Shown: positions 37,039 to 46,673 of the stretch, piece after piece
How the letters are laid out: the number at the start of each line of letters is the position of its first letter
Position numbering within the stretch: the first letter of the stretch is position 1
Source: Nocardioides sp. BP30
GTDB lineage: Bacteria > Actinomycetota > Actinomycetes > Propionibacteriales > Nocardioidaceae
Reading direction: 5' to 3'
Length of the DNA: 64,000 bases
NCBI RefSeq assembly: GCF_029873215.1
Contig: NZ_CP123620.1
Location: 1,612,001 to 1,676,000 of the forward strand
Translations under genes and position numbers: made by a program
Notes under the pieces: model-generated
What the model saw: the letters and a program-made list of their open reading frames with translations, nothing else
Told to the model about the DNA's origin: nothing
Database searches by the model: none

Positions 37039-37881
37039 GTGACTTCCGAAGACCGCGATCTCTCCCTCTTCCTCGACGAGGAACAGGAGGGGTCGCGGTC
37101 TTCTGCTTCCCAGGACGGTGGCGGACGCAAGGGCAGGAATCCTCGCAGCCTCCCGGTGTGGCAGGAGTCCATCCTCCTGCTCGTCCTGGCGGTGGTCATC
37201 GCGCTGGTGATCAAGTCGTTCTTCGTCCAGGCGTTCTACATCCCCTCGGCCTCGATGGAGCCCGGGCTGCAGGGTGGCCCCGGCATCGCCTCCGACGACC
37301 GGGTGCTGGTGGAGAAGCCGTCGTACTGGGGGAGCGGTACGCCGCAGCGCGGCGACATCGTCGTCTTCTCCGACCCGGGCGGATGGCTCAGCGCCGAGGA
37401 GGACACCCAGGCGACGAATCCGGTCTCCAAGCTGCTGGCCCGGATCGGGCTCTTCCCCACCGGTGGCCACCTGGTCAAGCGGGTGATCGGCGTCGCCGGG
37501 GACACCATCGTCTGCTGCGACAAGCAGGGGCGGATCGAGGTCAACGGCAAGGCCCTGGACGAGACCGGCTATGCGAAACCGGCCTCGCGCAGCTGCGCCG
37601 ACACCGCCGGCGCGGGGGTCTGCTACGGCCCGATGGCGCGCACCGCGCACTGGAAGGCGGGCCCCGTCCCGGCCGGCTACCTGTTCGTGATGGGGGACAA
37701 CCGGGACAACTCCGCCGACTCCAGCTATCACCTGTGCACCGACGCGGAGACCGACTGCTCGCAGTCGCCGTGGGTGCCGGTCGACGACGTGGTGGGCAAG
37801 GTCGTCTCGCTGGTCTGGCCGCTGGGCCGAGCGCACATCATCCACCGGCCGGCCGACTTCGCCACCGTCCCACGGCCATGA
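37039..37881 (+). CDS. lepB: Signal peptidase I
   Basis: A 280-residue membrane protease. A charged cytoplasmic N-terminus (residues 1-40) is followed by one transmembrane helix (42-64). The catalytic Ser72 is in SASMEP and the general-base Lys147 in HLVKRVIG. Conserved box E is [12 protein letters not shown]. It removes signal peptides from exported proteins such as the GH3 enzyme at 30517. There are Cys residues in the extracytoplasmic insert ([16 protein letters not shown]) that could form disulfides. It overlaps rnhB by ATGA. Confidence 0.96.
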   Translation: MTSEDRDLSLFLDEEQEGSRSSASQDGGGRKGRNPRSLPVWQESILLLVLAVVIALVIKSFFVQAFYIPSASMEPGLQGGPGIASDDRVLVEKPSYWGSGTPQRGDIVVFSDPGGWLSAEEDTQATNPVSKLLARIGLFPTGGHLVKRVIGVAGDTIVCCDKQGRIEVNGKALDETGYAKPASRSCADTAGAGVCYGPMARTAHWKAGPVPAGYLFVMGDNRDNSADSSYHLCTDAETDCSQSPWVPVDDVVGKVVSLVWPLGRAHIIHRPADFATVPRP

Positions 37882-38570
37882 GCACCGCGCCGACCCTCCG
37901 GTTCGAGCGGGCCCTGCTGCGCGACGGGGTGGTCCACCTGGCCTGCGCCGACGAGGTCGGCCGCGGCGCGCTCTCCGGGCCGGTCACCATCGGCATGGTG
38001 GTGATCTCCGCCCAGACCAGGACCGCGCCCCAGGGCGTGCGCGACTCCAAGCTGCTCACGCCGGAGGCGCGCGAGCGGCTCGCCCCGAAGGTGCGCCGCT
38101 GGGCGCTCAGCCACGCCGTGGGCCACGCCAGCCCCGCCGAGATCGACTCCTACGGCATCATCGCCGCCCTCCGGCTCGCCGGTCGTCGCGCGCTCGCCCA
38201 GCTGAGCGTCGTGCCCGACGCGGTGCTGCTGGACGGCAACCACGATTACCTGAGCGCGCCGGTGCAGGACGCTCTCTTCGAGATGGCGGCACCGCCCGCC
38301 GAGCCGGTCGGCGGCATCGGCTCGGTGCCGCCTGTCACCACGATGATCAAGGCGGACATGAAGTGCGCCGGGGTAGCGGCCGCGTCGATCCTGGCGAAGA
38401 CCACCCGCGATGCGCTGATGTCGCAGCTGCACGAGGAGTTCCCGGCCTACCTGTGGGCGGAGAACAAGGGCTACTCGGCGCCCGCGCACATCGCTGCTCT
38501 CGCCGAGCACGGCCCCTGTGTCCACCATCGGCGCTCGTGGAGCCTGCCCGGGGTCTCGGTGGCCGGCTGA
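37878..38570 (+). CDS. rnhB: Ribonuclease HII
   Basis: A 230-residue protein with the catalytic [13 protein letters not shown] (Asp25, Glu26), the [10 protein letters not shown] box, the third acidic residue in AVLLDGNHD and the [17 protein letters not shown] helix. RNase HII removes ribonucleotides misincorporated in DNA and primer RNA. The ATG overlaps the lepB stop by four bases; this pairing is conserved in actinobacteria. Confidence 0.95.
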   Translation: MSTAPTLRFERALLRDGVVHLACADEVGRGALSGPVTIGMVVISAQTRTAPQGVRDSKLLTPEARERLAPKVRRWALSHAVGHASPAEIDSYGIIAALRLAGRRALAQLSVVPDAVLLDGNHDYLSAPVQDALFEMAAPPAEPVGGIGSVPPVTTMIKADMKCAGVAAASILAKTTRDALMSQLHEEFPAYLWAENKGYSAPAHIAALAEHGPCVHHRRSWSLPGVSVAG

Positions 38571-38639
38571 GCGGCTGGGTCGTCGTCCCCGTGGCTCCGG
38601 CTGATCCGAGGTCACGCGGCGCCGTACCCGGGGTGGCTC

Positions 38640-38645
38640 TAGGAT
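38640..38645 (+). promoter_or_regulatory. -10 hexamer TAGGAT for the leaderless DUF2469 gene
   Basis: TAGGAT ends six bases before the ATG at 38652 and no ribosome-binding site is present. Confidence 0.55.
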
Positions 38646-38651
38646 CCTGGC

Positions 38652-38960
38652 ATGAGCGCGGAGGATCTCGAGAAGTACGAGACCGAGATGGAGCTGACCC
38701 TCTACCGCGAGTACCGCGATGTGGTCGGCATCTTCAAGTACGTGGTGGAGACCGACAGGCGTTTCTACCTGTGCAACCAGGTCGACGTGAAGGCGCGGAC
38801 CGAGGCCGGGGACGTCTTCTTCGAGGTCTCGATGAGCGATGCGTGGGTGTGGGACATGTACCGGCCCGCCCGCTTCGCCAAGAACGTCAAGGTGCTCACG
38901 TTCAAGGACGTCAACGTGGAGGAGCTGAGTCCCTCCGAGCTCGACCTGCCGAAGGACTGA
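38652..38960 (+). CDS. DUF2469 family protein
   Basis: A 102-residue acidic cytoplasmic protein beginning MSAEDLEKYETEMELTLYRE and containing YVVETDRRFYLCNQVDV. This family is highly conserved in actinobacteria next to rnhB and of unknown function. It is preceded by a leaderless-type promoter. High conservation suggests a housekeeping role. Confidence 0.93.
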   Translation: MSAEDLEKYETEMELTLYREYRDVVGIFKYVVETDRRFYLCNQVDVKARTEAGDVFFEVSMSDAWVWDMYRPARFAKNVKVLTFKDVNVEELSPSELDLPKD

Positions 38961-39083
38961 GCGCGCCGGGAGGACGGCGCACCAGTGCGCCTGAAGTCCT
39001 GGCAGGCACCCCGCCCCGGTCCTACCATCGGATCTGGCATGGGGTGAGCGCCTGACCGCGCTCGCATGGGGGCAGGAGTGGCG

Positions 39084-39572
39084 ATGTCGAAGGTACGCCG
39101 GATCGAGCGCGGTGCTGCAGCGCTCGAGTTCGCGATCCTGGTGCCGGTGATCCTGCTGCTGGTGTTCGGCATCATCGCCTACGCCTACATGTTCAGCTTC
39201 CGCCAGGCACTCTCCCAGGCCGCGGCGGAGGGTGCGCGCGCGGCCGTGGGGGCGCCCACGACCTGCGCTGCGGCGTTGTCCTCGCCGTACGCCGGCACGT
39301 CCTGTCCGGCGCAGAGCGCGGCGGCCGCGGCGGTCTCGGCGTCGCTGTCGGGCTACGACATGTCGTGCGGCGTCAACTATCTGACGTGCGTCATCAGCGC
39401 GCCCTTCACCGGGACGAGCGCGACCGGGGCGAGCTGTCCCTCCACGCACTCGTGCGTGCAGGTGCAGGTGAGCTATCCCTACCGGGCGCACTCGCTGCTG
39501 CCGACGGTGCCGGGTCTCGGGTTCACGCTTCCGACGACCCTCGCCTTCTCCTCCGTCGTGCAGGTCAGCTGA
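39084..39572 (+). CDS. TadE-like pilus assembly/pseudopilin-type protein
   Basis: A 162-residue protein. The N-terminus ERGAAALEFAILVPVILLLVFGI is the TadE motif: a conserved Glu in a hydrophobic helix (residues about 8-32). The rest is an extracytoplasmic Ala/Ser/Cys-containing domain with six or so Cys that may form disulfides. TadE/TadF/TadG are minor pseudopilins of the Tad (Flp) apparatus. ATG 39084 was preferred over 39066 because GGCAGGAG lies just upstream. It is coupled to the next gene (TGATG). No Tad ATPase or platform genes are in this window. Confidence 0.8.
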   Translation: MSKVRRIERGAAALEFAILVPVILLLVFGIIAYAYMFSFRQALSQAAAEGARAAVGAPTTCAAALSSPYAGTSCPAQSAAAAAVSASLSGYDMSCGVNYLTCVISAPFTGTSATGASCPSTHSCVQVQVSYPYRAHSLLPTVPGLGFTLPTTLAFSSVVQVS

Positions 39573-41410
39573 TGCTCGCAGCAGCGGTCGCGCTGCTCGC
39601 GCGGCTCGCCGACCGGCACCGGTGGCAGGAGCGCGGAGCTGCCGCCCTCGTCCTGGCGCTGGTCACCGCCGGTGTGATCCTGCCGTTGGGTGCCCTGGCC
39701 GTCGACATCGGGCAGCAGCGCATCAACCGCGGCGACCTCCAGGCGGTCGCCGACACCGCCGCCCTCGATGCCGCACGCTCGATGACCAGCACCTCGACCG
39801 ACGCGTCGGTGACGGCGTCGGCGAAGCTCAGCGCGGGCTCGGACACCGGCACCGTCGGCTCCGTGACCTCGGTCGTGGCCAAGGTCGGGTACATCGACCC
39901 GTCGGCGACCTGGACCTCGGACCAGTCGCTGGGCTGCGGCGGCGTGTATGCGAACGCGTACTTCACCTACCCCGCACCCAGCGGCAAGGCCAACGCCGTC
40001 CTGGTCGTGGTGCACGGCGAGACCGACTTCGGCCTCGCGGGCATCGTCGGGGTGACGCGGGGTGGGGCCTGCCGCTCCGCCGTCTCCAGCGCCTCGCTCG
40101 GCGCCTGCGCGATGATGGACTCCTACGCCGCGCAGCTCGCGACCGGGAACGCGGCCGTGCTGGGGCCGGTGCTGAAGATCCTCGGCACGAACCTCGACGC
40201 CGCCGCGCTGACCAGCTCGGGTCTCGTCTCGACCAACCTCGGTGTCCTCGACTTCCTCGGCGTCCTGCAGAGCAGACTCGACCTCGGCAGCGTCGACCAG
40301 GTGCTGAACGCCCAGGTCACCGCGGCCCAGGTGATCGCCGCCGAGGTCTCGGCGCTCACCCGACAGGGTGGTACGGCGGCGGCCGCGGCGAACACCCTCG
40401 CCACCCAGATCGGTGTCTACGCGACCTCCACCACGCCGATGCGCGTGGGGGACCTGCTCGGCATCGGCACCGGGGGGACCTCGGCGCTCGGCGCCTCGCT
40501 GAATGCGCTGGACCTGGCCGCCGCCGCGGTCCAGCTGTCCAACGGCACCCGTCCGCTCACCCTGGGGCTCTCCAGCTCCAATCTCACCGGGCTCAGCGCC
40601 GCCGCCACGGTCGGCAGCAGGCCGACACCGGTGTGCCTGGGCGACGGCACCAGGACGATGGCGCAGACAGCGGTGGGCCTGAGCGCGACCCTCAGCGGCG
40701 GGCTCACCGGCGCCGTGACCAACCTGGCGAACGGGCTCGGCAGCACGCTGTCCGGCGTCCTGAGAGCGCTCGGCGGTGTGGTCGGAAGCGACACCTACGG
40801 GCTCCCGCAGATCACCTTCCCCGACCCGATCACCGCATCGGTGAGTCTGGCGCAGGCCACCGGCAGGGTCACGTCGCTGACCTGCTCGGGCGCGACCCCG
40901 CAGGCGATCTCGGTGACCGAGCAGTCGGCCCTCGCGCCCAGCACCATCACGGTCCCGGTGACGGTCACGGTCAAGCACACCTGGGGTGTGCTCGGCTCCC
41001 AGTCGGAGAACCTCACGACCAAGCTGGTCCTGACCATCAGCACTGCCTCGAGCACGGCGCAACCGGTGACCGGCACGCTGGCCGTGCCCGGTGACTACGG
41101 GAAGGGGGTCGCCGGGCCGTCGGGGAACCTGTCCGTGAACAACCTCCAGCTCCAACCGATCGTGATCTCCGGCTCCGACGCGAAGGACTCCCACGGGAAG
41201 TACCTGGTCGGTGACCTGCTCGGTGGGCTGGCCTCGGTGACGAGCACGATCAACAACTCCCTGCTCACCCCCCTCGAGAGCGCCGTGGTGACACCCCTGC
41301 TGACAGCGGTGACCTCGGCGCTCGACTCGTTGATCGGTGCGACCATCGCCGGCTCGACGTACACCCCCCTCCCGACTCCCCGCTGCGGGACGCCCCGCCT
41401 GAACGACTGA
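39572..41410 (+). CDS. TadG-like membrane-anchored surface protein
   Basis: A 612-residue protein. Residues about 22-45 hold RGAAALVLALVTAGVILPLGALAVDIG, the N-terminal helix of TadG/pilus assembly proteins, followed by INRGDLQAVADTAALDAA, a signature of that family. The remaining 550 residues are a low-complexity Ala/Ser/Thr/Gly/Leu region with no recognised catalytic site. It is probably exported, anchored by its N-terminal helix. It is translationally coupled to the TadE-like gene. Confidence 0.75.
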   Translation: MLAAAVALLARLADRHRWQERGAAALVLALVTAGVILPLGALAVDIGQQRINRGDLQAVADTAALDAARSMTSTSTDASVTASAKLSAGSDTGTVGSVTSVVAKVGYIDPSATWTSDQSLGCGGVYANAYFTYPAPSGKANAVLVVVHGETDFGLAGIVGVTRGGACRSAVSSASLGACAMMDSYAAQLATGNAAVLGPVLKILGTNLDAAALTSSGLVSTNLGVLDFLGVLQSRLDLGSVDQVLNAQVTAAQVIAAEVSALTRQGGTAAAAANTLATQIGVYATSTTPMRVGDLLGIGTGGTSALGASLNALDLAAAAVQLSNGTRPLTLGLSSSNLTGLSAAATVGSRPTPVCLGDGTRTMAQTAVGLSATLSGGLTGAVTNLANGLGSTLSGVLRALGGVVGSDTYGLPQITFPDPITASVSLAQATGRVTSLTCSGATPQAISVTEQSALAPSTITVPVTVTVKHTWGVLGSQSENLTTKLVLTISTASSTAQPVTGTLAVPGDYGKGVAGPSGNLSVNNLQLQPIVISGSDAKDSHGKYLVGDLLGGLASVTSTINNSLLTPLESAVVTPLLTAVTSALDSLIGATIAGSTYTPLPTPRCGTPRLND

Positions 41411-41541
41411 GAGGACCGGTTCCGCGCAGATTCCCTCCACAGCCCGCTGCCGCTGAGTGCTTCTCCACAGCCCCGGCCACGCGCCTGGCTTAGCGCCTCC
41501 CACCGTTCGATGCTGACCATCCGATCTCGGACGGAGGCTCC

Positions 41542-41910
41542 ATGACGACGACAGCAGCAAGCAAGCAGGCGATGGGTCGCTACGGCGAGGAGGTGGCGAA
41601 GCGACATCTGACCGCTCAGGGCATGGTCGTGCTCGACCGCAACTGGCGTTGCGCGGAGGGCGAGATCGACCTCGTCCTGCGCGACGGAGACACCCTGGTG
41701 GTCTGCGAGGTGAAGACGCGGTCCGACGACGCCTTCGGCACACCGCAGCAGGCCGTCACACCGGTCAAGCTGGAGCGACTGCAGCGGCTCGCCGAGCGTT
41801 GGGTCGTCGCCCGCGGCCTGCGCCCGGCCGAGGTGCGGATCGACCTGGTCGCCGTGCATCGGCCGCGCCGCGGAGCCGCTCACGTCGAGCACGTGCGAGG
41901 CCTGGGCTGA
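41542..41910 (+). CDS. UPF0102/YraN family endonuclease-like protein
   Basis: A 122-residue protein with [32 protein letters not shown] and [10 protein letters not shown]. The E-(x)-ID...EVK arrangement is a PD-(D/E)XK nuclease motif, matching the YraN family. Its physiological role is unclear; in many bacteria it sits beside comM and dprA as here. The ATG has GGAGG six bases upstream. The stop overlaps the comM start. Confidence 0.9.
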   Translation: MTTTAASKQAMGRYGEEVAKRHLTAQGMVVLDRNWRCAEGEIDLVLRDGDTLVVCEVKTRSDDAFGTPQQAVTPVKLERLQRLAERWVVARGLRPAEVRIDLVAVHRPRRGAAHVEHVRGLG

Positions 41911-43490
41911 TGGCCGTCGCATCGGCGCACTGCGTCGCGCTGCGAGGAGCCGTGGGGCATCTGGTGGACGTCCAGGCCGACGTGTCGCCCGGGCAGGTGG
42001 GCACCACGCTGGTCGGCCGTGTCGACGCCGCCCTGCACGAGGCACGCGACCGGGTGCGGATGGCGATCGAGAACTCCGAGCTGACCTGGCCCGGCACCAC
42101 CAAGCGGGTCACGGTGCTGCTCTCACCCGCTGACCTGCCCAAGTCCGGAGCCCACTTCGACCTCGCGATCGCGGTGGCCATCCTCGCGGCCAGCGGCGAG
42201 GTCGACCCACGGAGCCTGCAGGGCACTGCCTTCATCGGGGAGCTCACGCTGGCCGGCGGCCTGCGGGCGGTGACCGGCGTGCTGCCGATGGTGCTCGCGG
42301 CGTCGAAGCGGGGGATCCGGCAGGTCTTCGTGCCGGAGCCCCAGGCGCGGGAGGCGGCGATGGTGCCGGGCATGACGGTGTTGGGGCTGCGCTCGCTCAA
42401 CCAGGTGGTGGCCGCCTTGACCGACACCGAGATGCCCGAGGCGCCGCCCGTCCCGCCGCTGTCGGGCGGGCGCTTCCTCGCCTGGCACGGCTCGGAGCGC
42501 CTCGAGGAGGTCGACATGGCCGACCTCGTCGGCCTCGACGAGATCAAGTACGCCGTCGAGGTCGCCGCCGCGGGCGGTCACCACCTGCTCATCGACGGGC
42601 CGAAGGGGTGCGGCAAGACCTCGGTCGCCGAGCGGATCCCGACCGTCCTGCCCGACCTGACCGGTGCGGAGTCGGTCGAGCTGATGGCGATCAGGTCCCT
42701 GGCCGGCGTCCTCGACCCCGCGCTCGGCATGGCGACCCGGCCGCCGTTCTCGGCACCGCACCATGACGCCAGCAAGGCGAGCATCGTCGGAGGCGGCGCC
42801 GGCCGCGTGCGACCCGGAGAGCTGAGCCTGGCGCATGCGGGCGTGCTCTTCCTCGACGAGTTCCCGCTCTTCCGCACCGACGTCATCGAGGCCCTCCGTG
42901 AGCCGCTGGAGAACGGCGACATCACCGTCGCACGCGGCGAGGAGGCGATCACGCTGCCGGCGCGGAGCATGGTCGTGCTGGCCGCCAACCCCTGCGCGTG
43001 CGGGAACAACGTCGGCCAGAACCGGACCAGCTGCACCTGCACCTCGGCGCAGGTCCGCGACTACGAGAAGAGGGTGAACGGTCCGATCGCCGACCGCATC
43101 GACATCACCCGCCACATGCGACCGGCACTGTTCACCCACGATCCGCTCGCCGTCCCGCAGAGCAGCGCGATGATGCGCGCGCGGGTGAGCGAGGCCCGTG
43201 CCCGACAGGCCGAGCGCTACGCGGAGGACCACTGGCGGCTCAACGCCCAGGCCCCCAGTGCCGCGCTGCGCGAGCGGTCGCCGTTGCAACGGGACGGGCA
43301 GCGCCTGGTGGACGCGGCGATCGGGGCGGGGAAGCTCACCCGCCGTGGGGCGGTCAAGGTGCACCGGCTTGCATGGACGATCGCCGACCTGGGTGGCCGG
43401 CAGGTCCCGGGCGAGTGCGAGGTGAAGACAGCGCTCGACCTGCGGCAGGGACATGCCCTCGCCACCGCCGTGACGGAGCGTGCCGGATGA
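41910..43490 (+). CDS. comM: ComM/YifB family Mg-chelatase-like ATPase
   Basis: A 526-residue protein. N-terminal LonC-like domain (residues 1-180), then an AAA+ core with Walker A GPKGCGKTS (about residue 230), Walker B GVLFLDEF and sensor NPCACGNN, and a C-terminal Mg-chelatase-type domain with YEKRVNGPIADRID. ComM is a hexameric helicase that promotes branch migration of DNA taken up during transformation. Starts by an overlap with yraN (TGATG) and ends in ATGA shared with dprA. Confidence 0.94.
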   Translation: MAVASAHCVALRGAVGHLVDVQADVSPGQVGTTLVGRVDAALHEARDRVRMAIENSELTWPGTTKRVTVLLSPADLPKSGAHFDLAIAVAILAASGEVDPRSLQGTAFIGELTLAGGLRAVTGVLPMVLAASKRGIRQVFVPEPQAREAAMVPGMTVLGLRSLNQVVAALTDTEMPEAPPVPPLSGGRFLAWHGSERLEEVDMADLVGLDEIKYAVEVAAAGGHHLLIDGPKGCGKTSVAERIPTVLPDLTGAESVELMAIRSLAGVLDPALGMATRPPFSAPHHDASKASIVGGGAGRVRPGELSLAHAGVLFLDEFPLFRTDVIEALREPLENGDITVARGEEAITLPARSMVVLAANPCACGNNVGQNRTSCTCTSAQVRDYEKRVNGPIADRIDITRHMRPALFTHDPLAVPQSSAMMRARVSEARARQAERYAEDHWRLNAQAPSAALRERSPLQRDGQRLVDAAIGAGKLTRRGAVKVHRLAWTIADLGGRQVPGECEVKTALDLRQGHALATAVTERAG

Positions 43491-44641
43491 GCGTCAGCGA
43501 CGAGGAGCGGCTCGCGCGGCTGGCCCTCAGCCAGATCCTCGAGCCCGGCGACCATCGCATCGCCGGGTTGGTCCACCAGCTCGGCGGGATCGGGCTCCTG
43601 GAGATGCTGCGCACCGGGGAGCACGACCTGCCCCGGCTCGACGTCGCGGCCCGGCTCGCCCAACTCGACCCGATGCGACAGCTGGAGGTGGGCCAGCAGC
43701 GCGGGATGCGCTACGTCGTGCCGGGTGACCCGGAGTGGCCTGCTCAGCTGGAGCCGCTCGACCACGTCGCACCGCTCCACGAGAGGACGGGCTGTCCGCC
43801 GGGCCTGTGGGTCCGTGGACCGGTGCGACTCGACACCCTCGAGCGGTCGGTCGCCATCGTCGGTGCCCGCGCCGCCACGACCTACGGAGCCGAGGTGGCC
43901 TCCGCCGTGGCTGCCGACGTCGGCCGAGCGGGCTACACGGTCGTCTCGGGCGGCGCGTACGGGATCGACATCGCGGCGCATCGGGGTGCGATCGCCACCG
44001 GTACGCCGACGGTCGCGGTGCTCGCCTGTGGCGCGGACCGCGTCTATCCGCCCAGCCATCGCCGCCTGTTCGAGATCCTCGCCCGGGAGGGGGCGATCGT
44101 CGCCGAGGTCGCACCGGGCCTGCCTCCGACCCGACTGCGCTTCTTGAGCCGCAACCGGCTCATCGCCGGCCTGGCCCGCGGCACTGTCATCGTCGAGGCC
44201 GGTCGGCGCAGCGGAGCGCGCAACACGGCGAGCTGGACGTCCCGGCTGAGTCGTCCGCTCATGGGCGTCCCCGGCCCGGTGACCAGCGCCGCCTCCGAAG
44301 GGGTCCATCGGATGCTGCGCTCGGGCGAGGCGGTGCTGGTGACCTCGGGGGAGGAGGTGCTCGAGATGGTCGGTTCCGCCGGGGAGTTCCTGCCCCGGGA
44401 GGAGTCCGCCCCGGCTCGCCCTCGCGACCTGGTCACGCTGCGCGAGCAGCAGGTCCTCGATGCCGTGCCGGTCGGCAAGGGCGCTCGGGTGGACTCGATC
44501 GCCCTCACCGCCGGGATGAGCGTCCTGGCGGTCCAGGACGCGTTGCGGATCCTGGAGGACCGGGGGTTGGCCGTGCTCGCCGGCGACGGTTGGCGGCTGA
44601 CCGCCGCGGCGCTGCAGGCGGCGAGCGAGAGCAACCGGTGA
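43487..44641 (+). CDS. dprA: DNA-processing protein DprA
   Basis: A 384-residue protein. The Rossmann-like DprA core has VAIVGARAATTYG, VVSGGAYGIDIAAHRGA, LACGADRVYPPSH and TRLRFLSRNRLIAGLARGTVIVEA. A C-terminal winged-helix domain follows (from about residue 310). DprA binds incoming single-stranded DNA and loads RecA. It forms a coupled yraN-comM-dprA operon here, although competence genes proper are not in the window. Confidence 0.94.
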   Translation: MSVSDEERLARLALSQILEPGDHRIAGLVHQLGGIGLLEMLRTGEHDLPRLDVAARLAQLDPMRQLEVGQQRGMRYVVPGDPEWPAQLEPLDHVAPLHERTGCPPGLWVRGPVRLDTLERSVAIVGARAATTYGAEVASAVAADVGRAGYTVVSGGAYGIDIAAHRGAIATGTPTVAVLACGADRVYPPSHRRLFEILAREGAIVAEVAPGLPPTRLRFLSRNRLIAGLARGTVIVEAGRRSGARNTASWTSRLSRPLMGVPGPVTSAASEGVHRMLRSGEAVLVTSGEEVLEMVGSAGEFLPREESAPARPRDLVTLREQQVLDAVPVGKGARVDSIALTAGMSVLAVQDALRILEDRGLAVLAGDGWRLTAAALQAASESNR

Positions 44642-44719
44642 CATCGTCGGGTCAGTGGCGACGCGGGCGCCCCGGCGCGGCCCTGCCGCCGGTGCCGGCG
44701 CCGCGGCGCTCGTGCCGCC

Positions 44720-44725
44720 TAGACT
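44720..44725 (+). promoter_or_regulatory. -10 hexamer TAGACT for leaderless xerC
   Basis: TAGACT ends seven bases before the GTG at 44733; no ribosome-binding site lies between. It decides the xerC start. Confidence 0.5.
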
Positions 44726-44732
44726 CGCCGTT

Positions 44733-45671
44733 GTGACGGATGAGGCGGATGTGACGGGGTTGTCGGAGGCCTTCGCACAGGTGCTGGCCGACTACGAGCG
44801 GCATCTGGCGGCTGAGCGCGATCTCAGCGCGCATTCCGTGCGGGCCTACGTCGGCGACATCCTCGCGCTGCTCGACCACGCCGCGCGACTCGGCATGGCC
44901 AGCCCCGACCAGCTCGACCTGCGCACCCTGCGCAGCTGGCTGGCCAAGCAGCAGTCGATGGGGCGCAGTCGCACCACGATCGCCCGTCGGGCAACGGCGG
45001 CCCGCGTGTTCACCGCGTGGCTGGCACGCACCGGCCGGGCGCCGCTGGATGCGGGCGCCGCGCTGCGCTCACCGAAGGCCCATCGCACGCTGCCACCGGT
45101 GCTCCGCGCGGACGAGGCGGAGGCGTTGCTGCGCGCCACCACGGAGCTGGCTGCGGACACCGGCCCGCTGGGACTGCGCGACGTCGCGATCCTCGAGCTG
45201 CTCTATGCGACCGGCATCCGGGTGGGTGAGCTCGTCGGTCTCGACGTGGACGACGTCGATCGGCAGCGCAACGTGGTGCGGGTGCTCGGCAAGGGCCGCA
45301 AGGAGCGCACCGTCCCGTTCGGCGTACCCGCCGCGCAGGCGCTGGACGGCTGGGTCGCGAGCGGCCGCCCCCAGCTCGCCCGACCGGGCTCCGGCCCGGC
45401 GCTGTTCCTGGGGGCGCGAGGAGCGCGACTGGACCAGCGTGCGGTGCGCACCCTGGTGCACAAGGCTGTCGGCTCGGTGCCCGGCGCGCCCGATCTGGCT
45501 CCGCACGGTCTGCGTCACACAGCGGCCACGCATCTGCTCGAGGGTGGTGCGGACCTGCGTTCGGTCCAGGAACTGCTCGGTCACGCCTCGCTGGCCACCA
45601 CCCAGCTCTACACCCACGTGAGCACCGACCGCCTCCGGCGGGCCTACCAGCAGGCCCATCCCCGCGCCTGA
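44733..45671 (+). CDS. xerC: Tyrosine recombinase XerC
   Basis: A 312-residue protein. Residues 10-105 are the SAM-like core-binding domain, and 120-305 the catalytic domain. Catalytic residues visible are Arg163 (TGIRVGEL), Lys in GKGRKER, His258-x-x-Arg261 (HGLRHTAATH), His284 (LLGHAS) and Tyr293 (LYTHVS). XerC with XerD resolves chromosome dimers at dif. The GTG at 44733 follows a TAGACT hexamer by seven bases, and the domain starts soon after it, so longer starts are rejected. Confidence 0.95.
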   Translation: MTDEADVTGLSEAFAQVLADYERHLAAERDLSAHSVRAYVGDILALLDHAARLGMASPDQLDLRTLRSWLAKQQSMGRSRTTIARRATAARVFTAWLARTGRAPLDAGAALRSPKAHRTLPPVLRADEAEALLRATTELAADTGPLGLRDVAILELLYATGIRVGELVGLDVDDVDRQRNVVRVLGKGRKERTVPFGVPAAQALDGWVASGRPQLARPGSGPALFLGARGARLDQRAVRTLVHKAVGSVPGAPDLAPHGLRHTAATHLLEGGADLRSVQELLGHASLATTQLYTHVSTDRLRRAYQQAHPRA

Positions 45672-45695
45672 GGACGAGGTTCGGGTCCGGTCCCG

Positions 45696-46346
45696 TCACC
45701 CGATCGGCATGCGGTCCGACGGTGGCCGCCACGTCGCATAGGGGAGCGGCACCGGCCGCGCAGGCACCCGGTCGATCGCCGAGGCGTGCGGGTCGCCGCC
45801 CTGCCACGGGAGCAGGCGCACCGGCTCGCCGAGACCGACGATCTGGAGAGGGTCGAGGTAGGCGCCGTCGCTGTTCCGCACCAGGCCCCAGTGCAGGCAC
45901 GCGGAGGGCAGGCAGTGCGACCGCAGCAGCGTCACGGTGCCGATCATCGCGCCCGCAGGGACCACATCCCCGACCGCCACGCCCGCCGCAACGGGCTCAT
46001 ACGTGGTCCGGAACGCGCCGTGGTCGACCACCACGACACCACGGCCGGCGAGCGACCCGGCGAAGGTGACGTGCCCGGGCAGCGCTGCCAGCACCGCCTG
46101 CCCGACCCCGGCGGCGAGGTCGACGCCCCGATGACCGGCTCCCCAGGGTGTCGAGGGCGGATCGAAGGCTCGGACGACCCTCGGCGTCGGCTGCAGCGGC
46201 CACCGACCGATCGGAACCGCCGCCCCGGCGTCGCCGGCGACCGCCGCCCGCCCGCGGAGAGGAGCGAGGGCGAGCAGGACGATCGTCAGGACGGCGAGGA
46301 GGCGTACGCCGGGGAGGCGGATCCCATCGGTGGTGGAGTGCTTCAT
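45696..46346 (-). CDS. M23-family (LytM-like) exported protein, catalytic histidine replaced by cysteine
   Basis: A 216-residue protein. Residues 12-35 act as a signal peptide or N-terminal anchor (GVRLLAVLTIVLLALAPL). The LytM domain shows the first zinc pair in GHRGVDLAA and VVVDHG, but the last motif, normally His-x-His, reads CLHWG. One active-site His is therefore Cys, so enzyme activity may be altered or lost and the domain may act as an amidase activator, as in EnvC/NlpD. The ATG at 46346 begins a sensible signal peptide. Convergent with xerC. Confidence 0.82.
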   Translation of the reverse strand: MKHSTTDGIRLPGVRLLAVLTIVLLALAPLRGRAAVAGDAGAAVPIGRWPLQPTPRVVRAFDPPSTPWGAGHRGVDLAAGVGQAVLAALPGHVTFAGSLAGRGVVVVDHGAFRTTYEPVAAGVAVGDVVPAGAMIGTVTLLRSHCLPSACLHWGLVRNSDGAYLDPLQIVGLGEPVRLLPWQGGDPHASAIDRVPARPVPLPYATWRPPSDRMPIG

Positions 46347-46673
46347 GCGACCTACTGTCGGCGTCTCGTCGAGTCCGCGCGGCGGATGCGGAGGGTCTTG
46401 GGGAGAACGACGCAGGAGGGCGGCCCTGTGGACGAGAACCGGTCGAAGTGGGACCGGTCCGAGCACTCGCCGGACCGCTCGGCAGCGATTCGCCCACCGT
46501 CGTCGGAGCGACTACGCTGAGCACAGCAGCCCACCCGGGCTGACTTCGCGTGTCCGCAGACCGTGCAGGAGCTCCGCCTCCTGTCAGCCCACGGGCGCGG
46601 CCCCCAGTCCCTCTCGCAGGGTCGGGTCGCGCGCGGACACCAGGCAGAACTGGAAACCAAGGAAGAAGACATC
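46347..46673. promoter_or_regulatory. Divergent promoter region and rpsB leader
   Basis: 327 bases between the M23 gene (-) and rpsB (+). I see a TACGCT hexamer (46513-46518) as the likely rpsB -10, about 160 bases of leader, and a CAGGAG/CTCCTG hairpin (46566-46583). Long leaders before rpsB often carry S2 autoregulation, but no known motif was recognised. Confidence 0.4.

Noticed and set aside
41461..41469. TTCTCCACA, resembling a DnaA box, in the gap before yraN
   Set aside because: A single near-match (8 of 9 to TTATCCACA) with no cluster, AT-rich unwinding region or dnaA/dnaN nearby.
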